DNA of 64,000 nt from Thalassospiraceae bacterium LMO-SO8 (GTDB taxonomy: Bacteria > Pseudomonadota > Alphaproteobacteria > Rhodospirillales > Casp-alpha2), in the NCBI GenBank assembly GCA_031655335.1, contig CP134226.1, positions 3,282,001 through 3,346,000 of the forward strand. The letters are read 5' to 3'. The notes under the pieces were generated by a model. It was not told the DNA's origin. It saw only the letters and a program-made list of their open reading frames with translations, and searched no databases. How positions within the stretch are numbered: position 1 is the stretch's first letter; every line of letters begins with the position of its first letter. Of this stretch, positions 25,792 through 34,183 are shown one piece after another. The position numbers and the translations under genes were made by a program.

Positions 25792-26241
25792 ATGGGACGT
25801 AATGCAATCGAAACGGTCCTGGGCGGCGTCGTGCTGATCGTTGCCGGGGTGTTTCTGTTCTTCGCCTTCAACGTGGCCCAGGTGAAGGCCGTCTCGGGCT
25901 ATGAGGTCAAGGCGCATTTCCTCAAGATCGGCGGCCTGTCCAAGGGCAGCGACGTGCGCATCAACGGCATCAAGATCGGTACCGTTCTTGATCGCGTGCT
26001 CGATCCGCAGACGTTCGAGGCCGTCGTCATCATGTCGATCCGCCCGGATGTGAAACTGCCCAAGGACACGGTGGCGACGATCGGCTCCGAAGGCATCCTG
26101 GGCGGAAAATACATCCGCCTGAAGCCGGGCCAGGCGGCGGAAACGCTGCCCGCGGGCGGACGCATCGCCAAGGTCGAGGACTTCAAGTCCCTTGAGGATC
26201 AGGTCGGCGAGATCATCTTCCTGGCCACGGGCGGGAAATAG
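25792..26241 (+). CDS. MlaD/MCE-domain lipid-transport protein, second copy
   Basis: 149 residues, N-terminal membrane helix (about 10-26) and an MCE domain with LKIGGLSKGSDVRINGIKIG, ending GILGGKYIRLKPG. It is similar in plan to the preceding protein but clearly diverged, so the tandem arrangement is an old duplication. Both products could make a mixed ring or serve separate Mla complexes. A GGAGAG ribosome site precedes the ATG. DUF2155 follows 6 bases after the stop, pointing to one operon. Confidence 0.9.
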   Translation: MGRNAIETVLGGVVLIVAGVFLFFAFNVAQVKAVSGYEVKAHFLKIGGLSKGSDVRINGIKIGTVLDRVLDPQTFEAVVIMSIRPDVKLPKDTVATIGSEGILGGKYIRLKPGQAAETLPAGGRIAKVEDFKSLEDQVGEIIFLATGGK

Positions 26242-26247
26242 GCCGCG

Positions 26248-26628
26248 ATGCGGCTATGCCTCATTGTTCTGATCGGCATCCTCGCCGCCTTTCCGGCGGC
26301 GGCGTCTCCGATGAACAAGGTCATCCTGCAAGGCCTGGATAAGGTCACGGCGCGGGTTTCGACCCTGGAAGCCCGGGTCGGCGAGGTCGTGCGGTTCGGC
26401 ACGCTTGAGATCATCGCCCGCAGCTGCGACAAGCGCTCGCCGGAAGAGCCGCCGGAAAGCGCGGCCTTCCTCGATATCTGGGAAATCCGCCCCGGAGAAC
26501 CGGCGGTCAGCCTGTTCCGCGGCTGGATGTTCGCCTCCAGTCCGGCGCTCAATGCGCTGGAACACCCCGTCTACGACATCTGGGTGCTTGATTGCGCCGA
26601 GCCGTCGGATGCCACCGCACCAAAATAG
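26248..26628 (+). CDS. DUF2155-family periplasmic protein
   Basis: 126 residues with a signal peptide (MRLCLIVLIGILAAFPAAA). The domain contains VILQGLDKVTARVSTLEA, FGTLEIIARSC and FRGWMFASSPALNALEHPVYDIWVLDC (split), the full DUF2155 pattern with two conserved cysteines. The family is almost confined to alphaproteobacteria and usually lies between an ndufA12/mlaD block and aat; its job is unknown, with envelope function likely from context. Confidence 0.9.
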   Translation: MRLCLIVLIGILAAFPAAASPMNKVILQGLDKVTARVSTLEARVGEVVRFGTLEIIARSCDKRSPEEPPESAAFLDIWEIRPGEPAVSLFRGWMFASSPALNALEHPVYDIWVLDCAEPSDATAPK

Positions 26629-26663
26629 CGCCGCCCGGTTCATGTCATCACTCAGAGAAGAAT

Positions 26664-26951
26664 ATGGGGCCTTGTCGCGGTAAAATTTTCTGGGCGTTGG
26701 TGCTCGTTTCCCTGGCCGGGGAAGCAGGGGCCGCTGACCCCGCGCTCTGCCGGAATTGCCACACGCCGCAAGGAGTTATCGCGCCGGACCTCGCCGGCAT
26801 GCCGACGGATCAATTTTATGCCGCGGCGCGGAGTTTCCGCTCGGGCGAACGAACACACCCTGTGATGACGTCCTTCTCGCGGTCGCTGACCGATGCGGAT
26901 GTTGCCGCCCTGGCCGCCTATTTCGCGGCACTGCACGCCAGCAACAAATAG
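26664..26951 (+). CDS. Small monoheme c-type cytochrome
   Basis: 95 residues from the ATG at 26664. A signal peptide (hydrophobic 8-19, AGAA end) exports it to the periplasm. The haem motif is CRNCH (C29, C32, H33); the distal ligand is probably the methionine in HPVMTSFS. The C-terminal helix DVAALAAYFAALH is typical of class I cytochromes c. It would carry single electrons, but no partner oxidase or dehydrogenase gene is adjacent. A longer in-frame start at 26592 overlaps the DUF2155 gene and lacks a signal peptide. Confidence 0.85.
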   Translation: MGPCRGKIFWALVLVSLAGEAGAADPALCRNCHTPQGVIAPDLAGMPTDQFYAAARSFRSGERTHPVMTSFSRSLTDADVAALAAYFAALHASNK

Positions 26952-26982
26952 CCGGCCGTCCATCGCGGCCGCCCGCGCGTCG

Positions 26983-27405
26983 TCAGGCGTTGACGAGGCA
27001 GAGATTGCGCATGACGGTCAGGATGGCGGGGCCGTTCTTGAAGGCGTTTCGATAGTCGCCGTCGATGATGTCGTGAAAACCCAGTTCGCTCTTCATCTCG
27101 TCCGGGTGCATGGCGCGAAAGGCCATTTCCCAACCGCCGAAGTCCCGGTGCTCGTCGTCATATTTCGTGATGACGCCGATGTGCTGGTGACGGGGGTCGC
27201 CGCTGATGCGCTCCATGGTCCGCCCGACCGCCTCCGCGTCCCCTTCCAGCAATTGGATGAAGGTGCCGTTCTCAAGATAGATAAGAAGACCCGTCACGTC
27301 ATTTTGACGATTGTTGTCGCGCGACGCGGCCAAAATGCGCCGGCATTCTTCTTTCGAGACGGGATGCGTGGCTTGGCTGGTGTACAAAATCTTATGAATG
27401 GGCAT
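26983..27405 (-). CDS. Short BLUF-domain blue-light photoreceptor
   Basis: 140 residues, essentially one BLUF domain plus a short C-terminal extension. The flavin-site residues are present: Y8 (ILYTSQA), N32, Q51 (FIQLLEG), W92 and M94 (GWEMAF), in PixD-like spacing. Short BLUF proteins bind FAD and pass the light signal to a partner protein through their C-terminal helices. No output domain is fused. The ATG at 27405 gives the usual start two residues before the first strand; an ATG further upstream was rejected. It sits 100 bases after a CPA2 antiporter gene on the same strand. Confidence 0.92.
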   Translation of the reverse strand: MPIHKILYTSQATHPVSKEECRRILAASRDNNRQNDVTGLLIYLENGTFIQLLEGDAEAVGRTMERISGDPRHQHIGVITKYDDEHRDFGGWEMAFRAMHPDEMKSELGFHDIIDGDYRNAFKNGPAILTVMRNLCLVNA

Positions 27406-27505
27406 GGGGCCACTCCTGCTGCTCCGGTTGCGAATAACACGGTCAAGTCGCACAGAGCAAATTACATGCCAGCCCCCAAGCAAGGCCTGGACGGCGTTTT
27501 ATCGG

Positions 27506-28714
27506 TCAATATCCTCGACGGCGCAGGAGAATGTGGACGGCGATCGGCGTGGCGATCGAGGTCGCCAGCGCGACCAGGGCAATTCCCGAAAAGACCCCGG
27601 CCGGCATGGCCCAATCGCCCAGGGCGCGGGCCTGCTGGCCGATCACCATGGCCATTTCGGCGCGCGGCACCATGCTGACCCCGATCAGCAACGCGCCGGC
27701 GCCGGATGTCGTCATCAGGGCCGGCAGTCCGGCCCCCGCGATCTTGCCGCCGACGGCGACGGCGAGCAGCGCCCCGCCGAACGCCAGGGCCATGCCCAGG
27801 GACCCGGGATCGATGCGAAAGCCGATGGCGATGAAAAAGAACGGCACGAAAAAGGCCTGAATCTGCACGAATCCCGTTTCCATGCGCACGACGTCCGGAT
27901 TGCGGCTGAAGATCAGGCCCGCGAAGAAGGCGCCGATGGCGATGGAAAAGCCCAACAGCGAGGCGACGGCGGCGACGCACAACCCGATGCCCAGGAGGAT
28001 CATCGCCGCATGAGGATTGCCGAGGCGGGTCAGGATGGCGGCAAGGCGGTGCTGGTTGGCCCAGGCGACGGCCAGACACAGGGCGCCGAGCGCCGCCGCC
28101 TTGGCCAATAGGATCAGCGAGATTTCCGATATATGGGCCGCCATGCCGCCGCCGTTCCCCGAATGGACCAGGGGGGCGACGGCCACGGCCATGGCCATGA
28201 AGATGACCGCCGACAGGTCATCCAGTTCCGCCACGTCGATCAAGGTTTCGCCGTCGGGCGTGTCGAGGGCGCCGGCCTCGCGCCACAGTTCCGTGGTCAC
28301 GGCGACGCTGGTCGCCGTCATGGCGATGGCCGTGAACATGCTGGGCACCGCCCCCAGGTCGAACACCTGATGACACAGCAGGAACGCGGGGACGCCGCTA
28401 AGCGTCACGTTGCCGAGCCAGATCGGCGCTGCCCGCGGCAGCTTCGCGACAAGGCCGTGCAGGTTACTGTCGAGCCCGATCCGGAACAGCAGGATGAACA
28501 CACCCGTCTCGGAAAGGAATTCCAGCAGGTGGCGGCCCGTACCGGACACGAAGGCCATGTGCGTGTCGGCCACCCGGAGGACGAAGCCCAGCAGAATAAA
28601 GCCCGCCAGGGCCGGCAGGCCGAGCCTGTCGAACCCGATGCGCGTGAAGACGACCGCGACGATCAGCACGCCCAACATCAGTTCGAAGGCGGCGAGGAAT
28701 TGATGATCGATCAT
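27506..28714 (-). CDS. CPA2-family monovalent cation:proton antiporter (Kef-type, no RCK domain)
   Basis: 402 residues with about 11-13 membrane helices throughout and no C-terminal RCK/TrkA-N domain. VAELDDLSAVIFMAMAV carries the DD pair typical of electrogenic or Kef-type ion-binding helices; SIAIGAFFAGLIFSRNP and VPFFFIAIGFRIDP (split) are family blocks. It would exchange Na+ or K+ for H+ across the inner membrane. Without an RCK domain its gating is unknown. A BLUF gene lies immediately downstream on the same strand. Confidence 0.85.
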   Translation of the reverse strand: MIDHQFLAAFELMLGVLIVAVVFTRIGFDRLGLPALAGFILLGFVLRVADTHMAFVSGTGRHLLEFLSETGVFILLFRIGLDSNLHGLVAKLPRAAPIWLGNVTLSGVPAFLLCHQVFDLGAVPSMFTAIAMTATSVAVTTELWREAGALDTPDGETLIDVAELDDLSAVIFMAMAVAVAPLVHSGNGGGMAAHISEISLILLAKAAALGALCLAVAWANQHRLAAILTRLGNPHAAMILLGIGLCVAAVASLLGFSIAIGAFFAGLIFSRNPDVVRMETGFVQIQAFFVPFFFIAIGFRIDPGSLGMALAFGGALLAVAVGGKIAGAGLPALMTTSGAGALLIGVSMVPRAEMAMVIGQQARALGDWAMPAGVFSGIALVALATSIATPIAVHILLRRRGY

Positions 28715-28751
28715 CGGCGGGCCGATCGGGGCGGGGCGGGCTTGTCCGGGC

Positions 28752-29423
28752 TCACGGGTGTTCGGCCATTGCCTGGATCTCGTGCATCACCCGGTCCGGC
28801 GCCGGGTTGAGGGGGAACCGGGCCTGATACTCGAGGGCCGATTCCAGGCGCTTTTGATAGTCGCGGGCGGGAATTTCTTCGCAGCCGAAGGTTTTCAGGT
28901 GATCGGTCACGAACTGGGTGTCGAGCAGACGGAACCCGCCCAGGCGCAGGCGCGCGACCAGATGGGCGAGGGCGACCTTGGACGCGTTCGTCGCCCGCGA
29001 AAACATGCTTTCGCCGAAGAATGCCCCCCGGAGCGCCACCCCGTAGAGCCCGCCGGCCAGTTCGCCGTCCTTCCAGGTTTCGATGGAATGGGCGAAGCCC
29101 AGGTTGTGCAGCTCGATGACGGCGGTTCGGATCGGTTCGTTGATCCAGGTATCCTTGCGCCCCGGGCCGGGGGCGGCGCATTCGTCGAGCACCCGTTCGA
29201 ACGCCGAATTGGCGCGCACGATGAACTCGCCGCGGCGCAGCACCTTTTTCAGGCTTTTCGAGACGTGGAAGGTTTCCAGCGGCAACACGCCGCGCTGCTT
29301 GGGATCGACCCAGAACACCTGCGGGTCGTCGCGGCTTTCGGCCATGGGAAAAATACCGGCGGCATAGGCGCGCAACAGAAGTTCGGCGGGCAGGCTTTCC
29401 TGGGTTTGATCGCGCCGGCTCAT
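28752..29423 (-). CDS. aat: Leucyl/phenylalanyl-tRNA--protein transferase
   Basis: 223 residues. Family blocks are [47 protein letters not shown] and [16 protein letters not shown]. It adds Leu or Phe from aminoacyl-tRNA to N-terminal Lys or Arg, making degrons read by ClpS. GGGAG lies 5-9 bases before the ATG. It is the first gene after accC on this strand in the conserved aroQ-accB-accC-aat order and is separated from it by 21 bases, so co-transcription is likely. Confidence 0.96.
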   Translation of the reverse strand: MSRRDQTQESLPAELLLRAYAAGIFPMAESRDDPQVFWVDPKQRGVLPLETFHVSKSLKKVLRRGEFIVRANSAFERVLDECAAPGPGRKDTWINEPIRTAVIELHNLGFAHSIETWKDGELAGGLYGVALRGAFFGESMFSRATNASKVALAHLVARLRLGGFRLLDTQFVTDHLKTFGCEEIPARDYQKRLESALEYQARFPLNPAPDRVMHEIQAMAEHP

Positions 29424-29444
29424 GAAACGCTCCCGGCGGTGACG

Positions 29445-30797
29445 TCAGGCGCCGTCCTTGTCCGCCGCCATGAGGGTTTCAAGCCAGTGGATGTCATAGG
29501 AGCCGTCGACGAAATCCCGTTCGCCGATGATGCGCTGTTGCAGCGGTATGCCCGTCGAAATGCCATCGATCACAAATTCCTCAAGCGCCCGCCTCAGGCG
29601 CATCAGGCATTCGTTCCGTGACGCGCCATGAACGATCAGCTTGGCGATCATGCTATCGTAGTGAGGCGGCACTGTGTAGCCGGAATAAAGGGCGGAATCG
29701 ACGCGCACGCCCAGGCCGCCCGGCGCATGATAGACACCGACCTTGCCCGGCGAGGGCGCGAAGGTCACGGGGTCTTCCGCGTTGATCCGGCATTCGATGG
29801 CATGGCCGCGCAGGACGACGTCTTCCTGGGTCATCGACAGCTTGGCCCCCTGGGCGACGCGGATCATCTCACGCACAATGTCGATGCCCGTGATCGCTTC
29901 GGTGATCGGGTGTTCGACCTGTAGGCGGGTGTTCATCTCGATGAAGTAGAACTTCCCGTCCTCGTACAGGTATTCGACCGTGCCGGCGCTTTGGTAGCCC
30001 AGCTTGGAAATGGCGTTGACCGTGATCTCGCCGATCTCGGCCCGCTGCGCCGCGTTGAGGGCCGGCGAGGGCGCTTCTTCCAGGACCTTCTGGTGCCTGC
30101 GTTGCAGGGAGCAGTCGCGCTCGCCCAGATGCACCACGTTGCCATGCATGTCGGCCATGATCTGGATTTCGATGTGGCGCGGCTTGTCCAGGTACTTTTC
30201 CATGTAGACGGCGCCGTTGCCGAAGGCGGCGCTGGCTTCGCTCTGGGCTACCTTGACCAGACCTTCCAGGTCCTCTTCCCGGCGCACCACCTGCATGCCG
30301 CGCCCGCCGCCGCCGGCGGCGGCCTTGATCAGCACGGGATAGCCGATGTCCTTGGCGACCCGGGCCACGTCCTTGATGTCCTCGATGGCGCCGTCCGATC
30401 CGGGCACCACGGGGATGCCGGCGGCCTTGGCGGCGGCCTTGGCCTGAACCTTGTCGCCCATCAGCCGGATGTGATCGGCCGAAGGGCCGATGAAGGTGAA
30501 GCCGTGTTCGGCGACCATCTGGGCGAAATCGGCGTTTTCCGAAAGAAACCCGTATCCGGGGTGAATGGCGTCGGCCCCGGAAATGGCGGCGGCCGACAGC
30601 ACGGCCTGGATCGACAGATAGCTGTCCTTGGCCGACGGCGGGCCGATGCACACGCTTTCGTCGGCGAAGCGCACGTGCATGGCGTCGGTGTCGGCGGTGG
30701 AATGGACGGCGACCGTGGAAATGCCCATTTCGCGGCAGGCGCGCAGGATGCGCAGCGCGATTTCCCCCCGGTTGGCGATCAGGACCTTTTCGAACAA
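29445..30797 (-). CDS. accC: Acetyl-CoA carboxylase, biotin carboxylase subunit
   Basis: 450 residues, ATP-grasp carboxylase: N-terminal [13 protein letters not shown], glycine-rich [12 protein letters not shown], and [18 protein letters not shown]. It carboxylates the biotin of AccB using ATP and bicarbonate, the first step of fatty acid synthesis. The start is TTG at 30797, with an excellent AGGAGG site 7 bases upstream; no in-frame ATG nearby would give the conserved [12 protein letters not shown] start. The gene follows accB by 10 bases and is clearly in one operon with it. Confidence 0.97.
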   Translation of the reverse strand: MFEKVLIANRGEIALRILRACREMGISTVAVHSTADTDAMHVRFADESVCIGPPSAKDSYLSIQAVLSAAAISGADAIHPGYGFLSENADFAQMVAEHGFTFIGPSADHIRLMGDKVQAKAAAKAAGIPVVPGSDGAIEDIKDVARVAKDIGYPVLIKAAAGGGGRGMQVVRREEDLEGLVKVAQSEASAAFGNGAVYMEKYLDKPRHIEIQIMADMHGNVVHLGERDCSLQRRHQKVLEEAPSPALNAAQRAEIGEITVNAISKLGYQSAGTVEYLYEDGKFYFIEMNTRLQVEHPITEAITGIDIVREMIRVAQGAKLSMTQEDVVLRGHAIECRINAEDPVTFAPSPGKVGVYHAPGGLGVRVDSALYSGYTVPPHYDSMIAKLIVHGASRNECLMRLRRALEEFVIDGISTGIPLQQRIIGERDFVDGSYDIHWLETLMAADKDGA

Positions 30798-30807
30798 GGC
30801 CTGCCTC

Positions 30808-31248
30808 CTATTCGAGAATCAGGAGGGGTTCGCCGAACTCGACGGGGGTGCCGCTGGTCACCAGGACCCGCTTCACCGTGCCGGCGCGGGGGGCGGTGAT
30901 CTGGTTGAACACCTTCATGGCCTCGACCAACAACAGGGTGTCGCCTTCCTTCACCGTGTCGCCTTCCTTGACGAAATCGGCGCTTTCCGGATCGGGCGAG
31001 GTATAGACCACGCCGACCATGGGCGAGGTGACGGCGCCGGCGGGCACGCCCTGTTCGGCGACGGGGGCGTCGGCGGCGGGGGAGATGGTCATGGGCGTCG
31101 CGGCCACGGCGGTCGCCCCCTTGGACACGCGCAGCGACCAGTCGTCGTGGGTGTATTCGATTTCCGTCAGGCCCGTCTCTTCCAGGAGACTGGCCAGTTT
31201 GCGGACGGCGTCCGCGTCGATGTCGGTCGCTTTGGGGCTTCTTGCCAT
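30808..31248 (-). CDS. accB: Acetyl-CoA carboxylase, biotin carboxyl carrier protein
   Basis: 146 residues. The C-terminal biotinyl domain has the EAMK motif with the biotin attachment lysine at about K112, followed by [12 protein letters not shown] Pro/Ala-rich linker (55-75) joins an N-terminal part (about 10-45) that contacts the carboxylase. It carries carboxybiotin between AccC and the AccA/AccD transferase (not in the window). It is 6 bases after aroQ and 10 before accC. Confidence 0.96.
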   Translation of the reverse strand: MARSPKATDIDADAVRKLASLLEETGLTEIEYTHDDWSLRVSKGATAVAATPMTISPAADAPVAEQGVPAGAVTSPMVGVVYTSPDPESADFVKEGDTVKEGDTLLLVEAMKVFNQITAPRAGTVKRVLVTSGTPVEFGEPLLILE

Positions 31249-31254
31249 GGTCCC

Positions 31255-31701
31255 TTACCCGTTGTTTTTCAGTCGTTTTGCCAGCGCGTCGAGCGCCAGT
31301 TCGTAGCCCTGTCCGCCGAGACCGCAAATCATGCCGTCGGCGGCCTTGGAGACGAAGGAATGATGCCGGAACTCTTCACGCCTGTGAATGTTGGAAAGGT
31401 GCACCTCGATGATCGGCATGTCGATGGCTGAAAGAGCATCGAGGATCGCGACCGAGGTATGGGTATAGGCGCCGGCGTTGATGACGATCCCGGCGTGCGC
31501 CTTGGGCGCTTCCTGGATCCAGGTGACCAGTTCGCCCTCGTCGTTGGATTGGCGGAAATCCACGTCCAGGCCCAGGTTTTTGCCGTGCGTCCGGCAGGCA
31601 GCCTCGATGGTCGCCAGCGTTTCGCGCCCGTAGATGTCGGGCTCGCGCGTGCCCAGCAGATTCAGGTTCGGGCCGTTGAGGATGAGAATCGTTGCTGTCA
31701 T
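31255..31701 (-). CDS. aroQ: Type II 3-dehydroquinate dehydratase
   Basis: 148 residues, usual length. N-terminal [18 protein letters not shown] contains the catalytic tyrosine (Y24); [11 protein letters not shown] and [17 protein letters not shown] carry the catalytic histidine and substrate arginine. It converts 3-dehydroquinate to 3-dehydroshikimate in the cytoplasmic shikimate pathway. It leads the aroQ-accB-accC-aat run on the minus strand, a common alphaproteobacterial arrangement. Confidence 0.97.
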   Translation of the reverse strand: MTATILILNGPNLNLLGTREPDIYGRETLATIEAACRTHGKNLGLDVDFRQSNDEGELVTWIQEAPKAHAGIVINAGAYTHTSVAILDALSAIDMPIIEVHLSNIHRREEFRHHSFVSKAADGMICGLGGQGYELALDALAKRLKNNG

Positions 31702-31917
31702 GGTTCCGTTCCGGGCGCCTGCGGCACCCCAACTCGTTTGCCATCATGGGGTAGCGGCTTATAGCACGCGCCATGATGTGAGAAACATCCCGTTTCTCCC
31801 CATCCGGGCGTTGAAAGCGGCTGGTCGCGGCCCCATAATCCCTGTAAAGCCCCCCGGACAAAGGCCTGTACAGGCTTCAACAACGGCGCGACCAACGGCC
31901 CCGAGGATACATTCTTC

Positions 31918-32913
31918 ATGCAAGTTCAGATCAACGGCGAAACCCATTCCCTGGATGCCCCCCTGTCGGTGGCGCAGCTTCTCACCCGAATCGGCCTGGA
32001 TCCGGCCAAGGTCGCGGTCGAGCGCAATCTGGAAATCGTGCCCAAATCCGGTTACGGCCAGATCGGCGTGGAAGACGGCGACCGGCTGGAAATCGTGCAT
32101 TTCATCGGCGGCGGCGCCCCGGATTCGACATCTGTATCCGAGGATGAGGATATTCTGGAGGTCGCCGGGCACAAATTCCGCTCGCGCCTGATCATCGGCA
32201 CCGGCAAGTACAAGGATTATGACCTGAACCGTCAGGCCGCCGAGGCGGCGGAGGCGGAGATGATCACCGTCGCCGTCCGCCGCGTGAATCTGACGGACCC
32301 CAATCAGCCGCTGCTGGTCGACTACCTGGACCCCAAGAAATACACCTACCTGCCCAACACGGCGGGCTGCTTCACCACCGACGACGCCGTGCGCACCCTG
32401 CGTCTGGCGCGCGAAGCCGGCGGCTGGACCCTGGTGAAGCTGGAAATCCTGGGTGAACAGCGCACCCTTTATCCGATGATGCCGGAAACCATCGAGGCGA
32501 CCCGCGCGTTGACGGAAGAAGGTTTCCAGGTCATGGCCTATTGTTCGGACGATCCGATCCTGTGCAAGCGGGTGGAAGAGGCGGGAGCGGTCTCCATCAT
32601 GCCGCTGGGGGCGCCCATCGGGTCGGGCCTGGGTATCCAGAATCCGGTTAACATCCGCCTGATCAAGGAACAATCCGAGGTGCCGGTGATCGTCGATGCC
32701 GGCGTCGGCACGGCGTCGGACGCCGCCATTGCCATGGAACTGGGCTGCGACGGCGTGCTGATGAACACGGCCATCGCCGAGGCCAAGGACCCGGTGATGA
32801 TGGCCCGCGCCATGAAGCATGCGGTCAAGGCCGGGCGCATGGCCTATCTGGCCGGACGCATGCCGCGCAAGATGTACGCCGATCCGTCATCGCCGCTGTC
32901 CGGGCTGATCTGA
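31918..32913 (+). CDS. thiSG: Fused sulfur carrier ThiS and thiazole synthase ThiG
   Basis: 331 residues. Residues 1-66 are ThiS: a beta-grasp fold ending FIGGG (64-66), where free ThiS would end in Gly-Gly. A linker (67-78) leads into a complete ThiG (about 79-331) with [10 protein letters not shown], the Schiff-base lysine in [22 protein letters not shown] and [11 protein letters not shown]. ThiG builds the thiazole phosphate of thiamin from DXP, dehydroglycine and ThiS thiocarboxylate. In the fusion the ThiS tail is not free. The reading frame is continuous with no sign of a shift. No thiC, thiF or thiO is adjacent, and no TPP riboswitch was seen upstream. Confidence 0.95.
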   Translation: MQVQINGETHSLDAPLSVAQLLTRIGLDPAKVAVERNLEIVPKSGYGQIGVEDGDRLEIVHFIGGGAPDSTSVSEDEDILEVAGHKFRSRLIIGTGKYKDYDLNRQAAEAAEAEMITVAVRRVNLTDPNQPLLVDYLDPKKYTYLPNTAGCFTTDDAVRTLRLAREAGGWTLVKLEILGEQRTLYPMMPETIEATRALTEEGFQVMAYCSDDPILCKRVEEAGAVSIMPLGAPIGSGLGIQNPVNIRLIKEQSEVPVIVDAGVGTASDAAIAMELGCDGVLMNTAIAEAKDPVMMARAMKHAVKAGRMAYLAGRMPRKMYADPSSPLSGLI

Positions 32914-32947
32914 GCGACCCGCACACCAACCACACCGCGCAAAAAGT

Positions 32948-32982
32948 AAGGGGCAGACGGCCCAGGCCGTCTGCCCCTTCTT
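32948..32982 (+). terminator. Bidirectional terminator between thiSG and the convergent small gene
   Basis: Stem of 14-15 bases (AAGGGGCAGACGGCC at 32948-32962 with its complement ending 32979). The plus strand continues CTTCTT; the minus strand continues ACTTTTTG. It sits 35 bases after thiSG and 39 bases after the stop of the minus-strand small gene, so it can serve both. Confidence 0.85.
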
Positions 32983-33020
32983 GATCGGTGCGCGCCGCAG
33001 TCGCGGGCGCGGAAACCCGA

Positions 33021-33206
33021 TTACTTCTTCGCAGCCTTCTTGGCGTCGGCTTCGGCCTTCATGCAGGCTTTCTTCTCGGCTTTGTCGGTCATCTTGGCGC
33101 AGGGGGATTCCTTCTTGTCGGCGGCCAGGACGGCGGTCGACGCGGCGGAGAAGCCCAGGGCCAGGACGAATGCCAGGACGGCGGCGGAAAGAACGGACCG
33201 TTTCAT
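33021..33206 (-). CDS. Small secreted Lys/Ala-rich protein
   Basis: 61 residues. A good signal peptide (MKRSVLSAAVLAFVLALGFS, cut near VLAAD) leaves a mature peptide of about 33 residues, strongly basic, with two cysteines (CAKMTDKAEKKAC) and a Lys/Ala tail. The start has GAGGAAC at a good distance and the gene ends at a strong terminator, supporting a real gene. The cysteine/lysine pattern faintly recalls PsiF-type repeats, but I would not assign it. Function unknown; periplasmic location inferred. Confidence 0.7.
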   Translation of the reverse strand: MKRSVLSAAVLAFVLALGFSAASTAVLAADKKESPCAKMTDKAEKKACMKAEADAKKAAKK

Positions 33207-33322
33207 GATTTGGATGTTCCTCGATTAAGGGTTGGTGGAATGGCCACACTATCGAAGAGGCGATGGCTCCCTAACATCGAAAAATTTGAATATGTTCCAT
33301 CGACAAAGGCGATGGGACGGCG

Positions 33323-33988
33323 CTAATTCACGTGACGCCACCAGGTTTTTTCGTTGATCGAGAACACCGGCTGGTAATGGCGGATTGAATCGGCCTTCAC
33401 CACGCTCTGAATCTGGTTGTCGAGGACCAGCGGGATGCGCTGGCCCGCCTTGTTCTGCATGTAGACGACAAGGATGGCGTGGCCGACCTTCAGGTTCAGA
33501 TCCTTGACCGCGACGACGCGCAAATCCTGCTCGTCCCACCCCAGGAAGCGCAGGGACAGGTACTTCATGATCGCGTAGTCCTCGCAATCGCCGAACCGCG
33601 CCATGAATTCGTAGGGCGTTTCCCAATAGTCGCTGACGCCCCAGTTGTCGTTGTCCATGACGTATTTGGCCAGGTTCATGCGGGCGTTGATCAGGCGCAC
33701 CTGATCGAGCAGGGATTTTTCCTTCACTTGCTTGAGGAACTGAATCCAATCCCCGTCGCCGCAGATCTTCATTTCGCCGGGGCCAGGGCCGCAGACCAGC
33801 GGCTGCTTGCTTTTCCGCGTGCTGGCGAACCGGGCCAGGGCATCGGTCCATTTCGTGAAGGCCTTGAGGTCGTTGGACGGCAGTTCCTTGGTGTTGAAGA
33901 AACTGGGGCTTGCCGTGGCCGCATAGGCTGCGGGGGCCATGCTCGACAACATGGCGGCGGCGCCCGCGGCAAGCGCCGAGGCACGCAT
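33323..33988 (-). CDS. LapG-like transglutaminase-type periplasmic cysteine peptidase
   Basis: 221 residues from the ATG at 33988, with a signal peptide ending AAYAA (20-24). The papain/transglutaminase-type triad is C135 in FGDCEDYA, H170 in VGHAILVV and D190 in LVLDNQ. This matches the bacterial transglutaminase-like cysteine proteinase group that includes LapG, which cleaves the large adhesin LapA under cyclic-di-GMP control through LapD. No lapD or large adhesin gene is in the window. The frame continues upstream to 34135, but AGGATCG before 33988 and the signal peptide favour the shorter form; 34048 is a second possibility. Confidence 0.87.
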   Translation of the reverse strand: MRASALAAGAAAMLSSMAPAAYAATASPSFFNTKELPSNDLKAFTKWTDALARFASTRKSKQPLVCGPGPGEMKICGDGDWIQFLKQVKEKSLLDQVRLINARMNLAKYVMDNDNWGVSDYWETPYEFMARFGDCEDYAIMKYLSLRFLGWDEQDLRVVAVKDLNLKVGHAILVVYMQNKAGQRIPLVLDNQIQSVVKADSIRHYQPVFSINEKTWWRHVN

Positions 33989-34183
33989 CAGGCCGACGAT
34001 CCTGTGTATGAATGAAATAGCGCCACCTGTCCCTGCTGCCGGCGCCATCCGGGCGCGCCGCCGGTGACACCGGCGGCGGCCATGGGCCGGCAAACGTTTC
34101 GGGAGGACGGTAGGGTCGAGTCCGTCAGGCGTCAATCCGCCGAACGGTATAGACCGCGGGGCATGCCGGGCAGGGTGGCGCTT

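Noticed and set aside
31702-31917. TPP riboswitch upstream of thiSG
   Set aside because: The CTGAGA and ACCTGATCTGG-type conserved parts of the thi element are absent.
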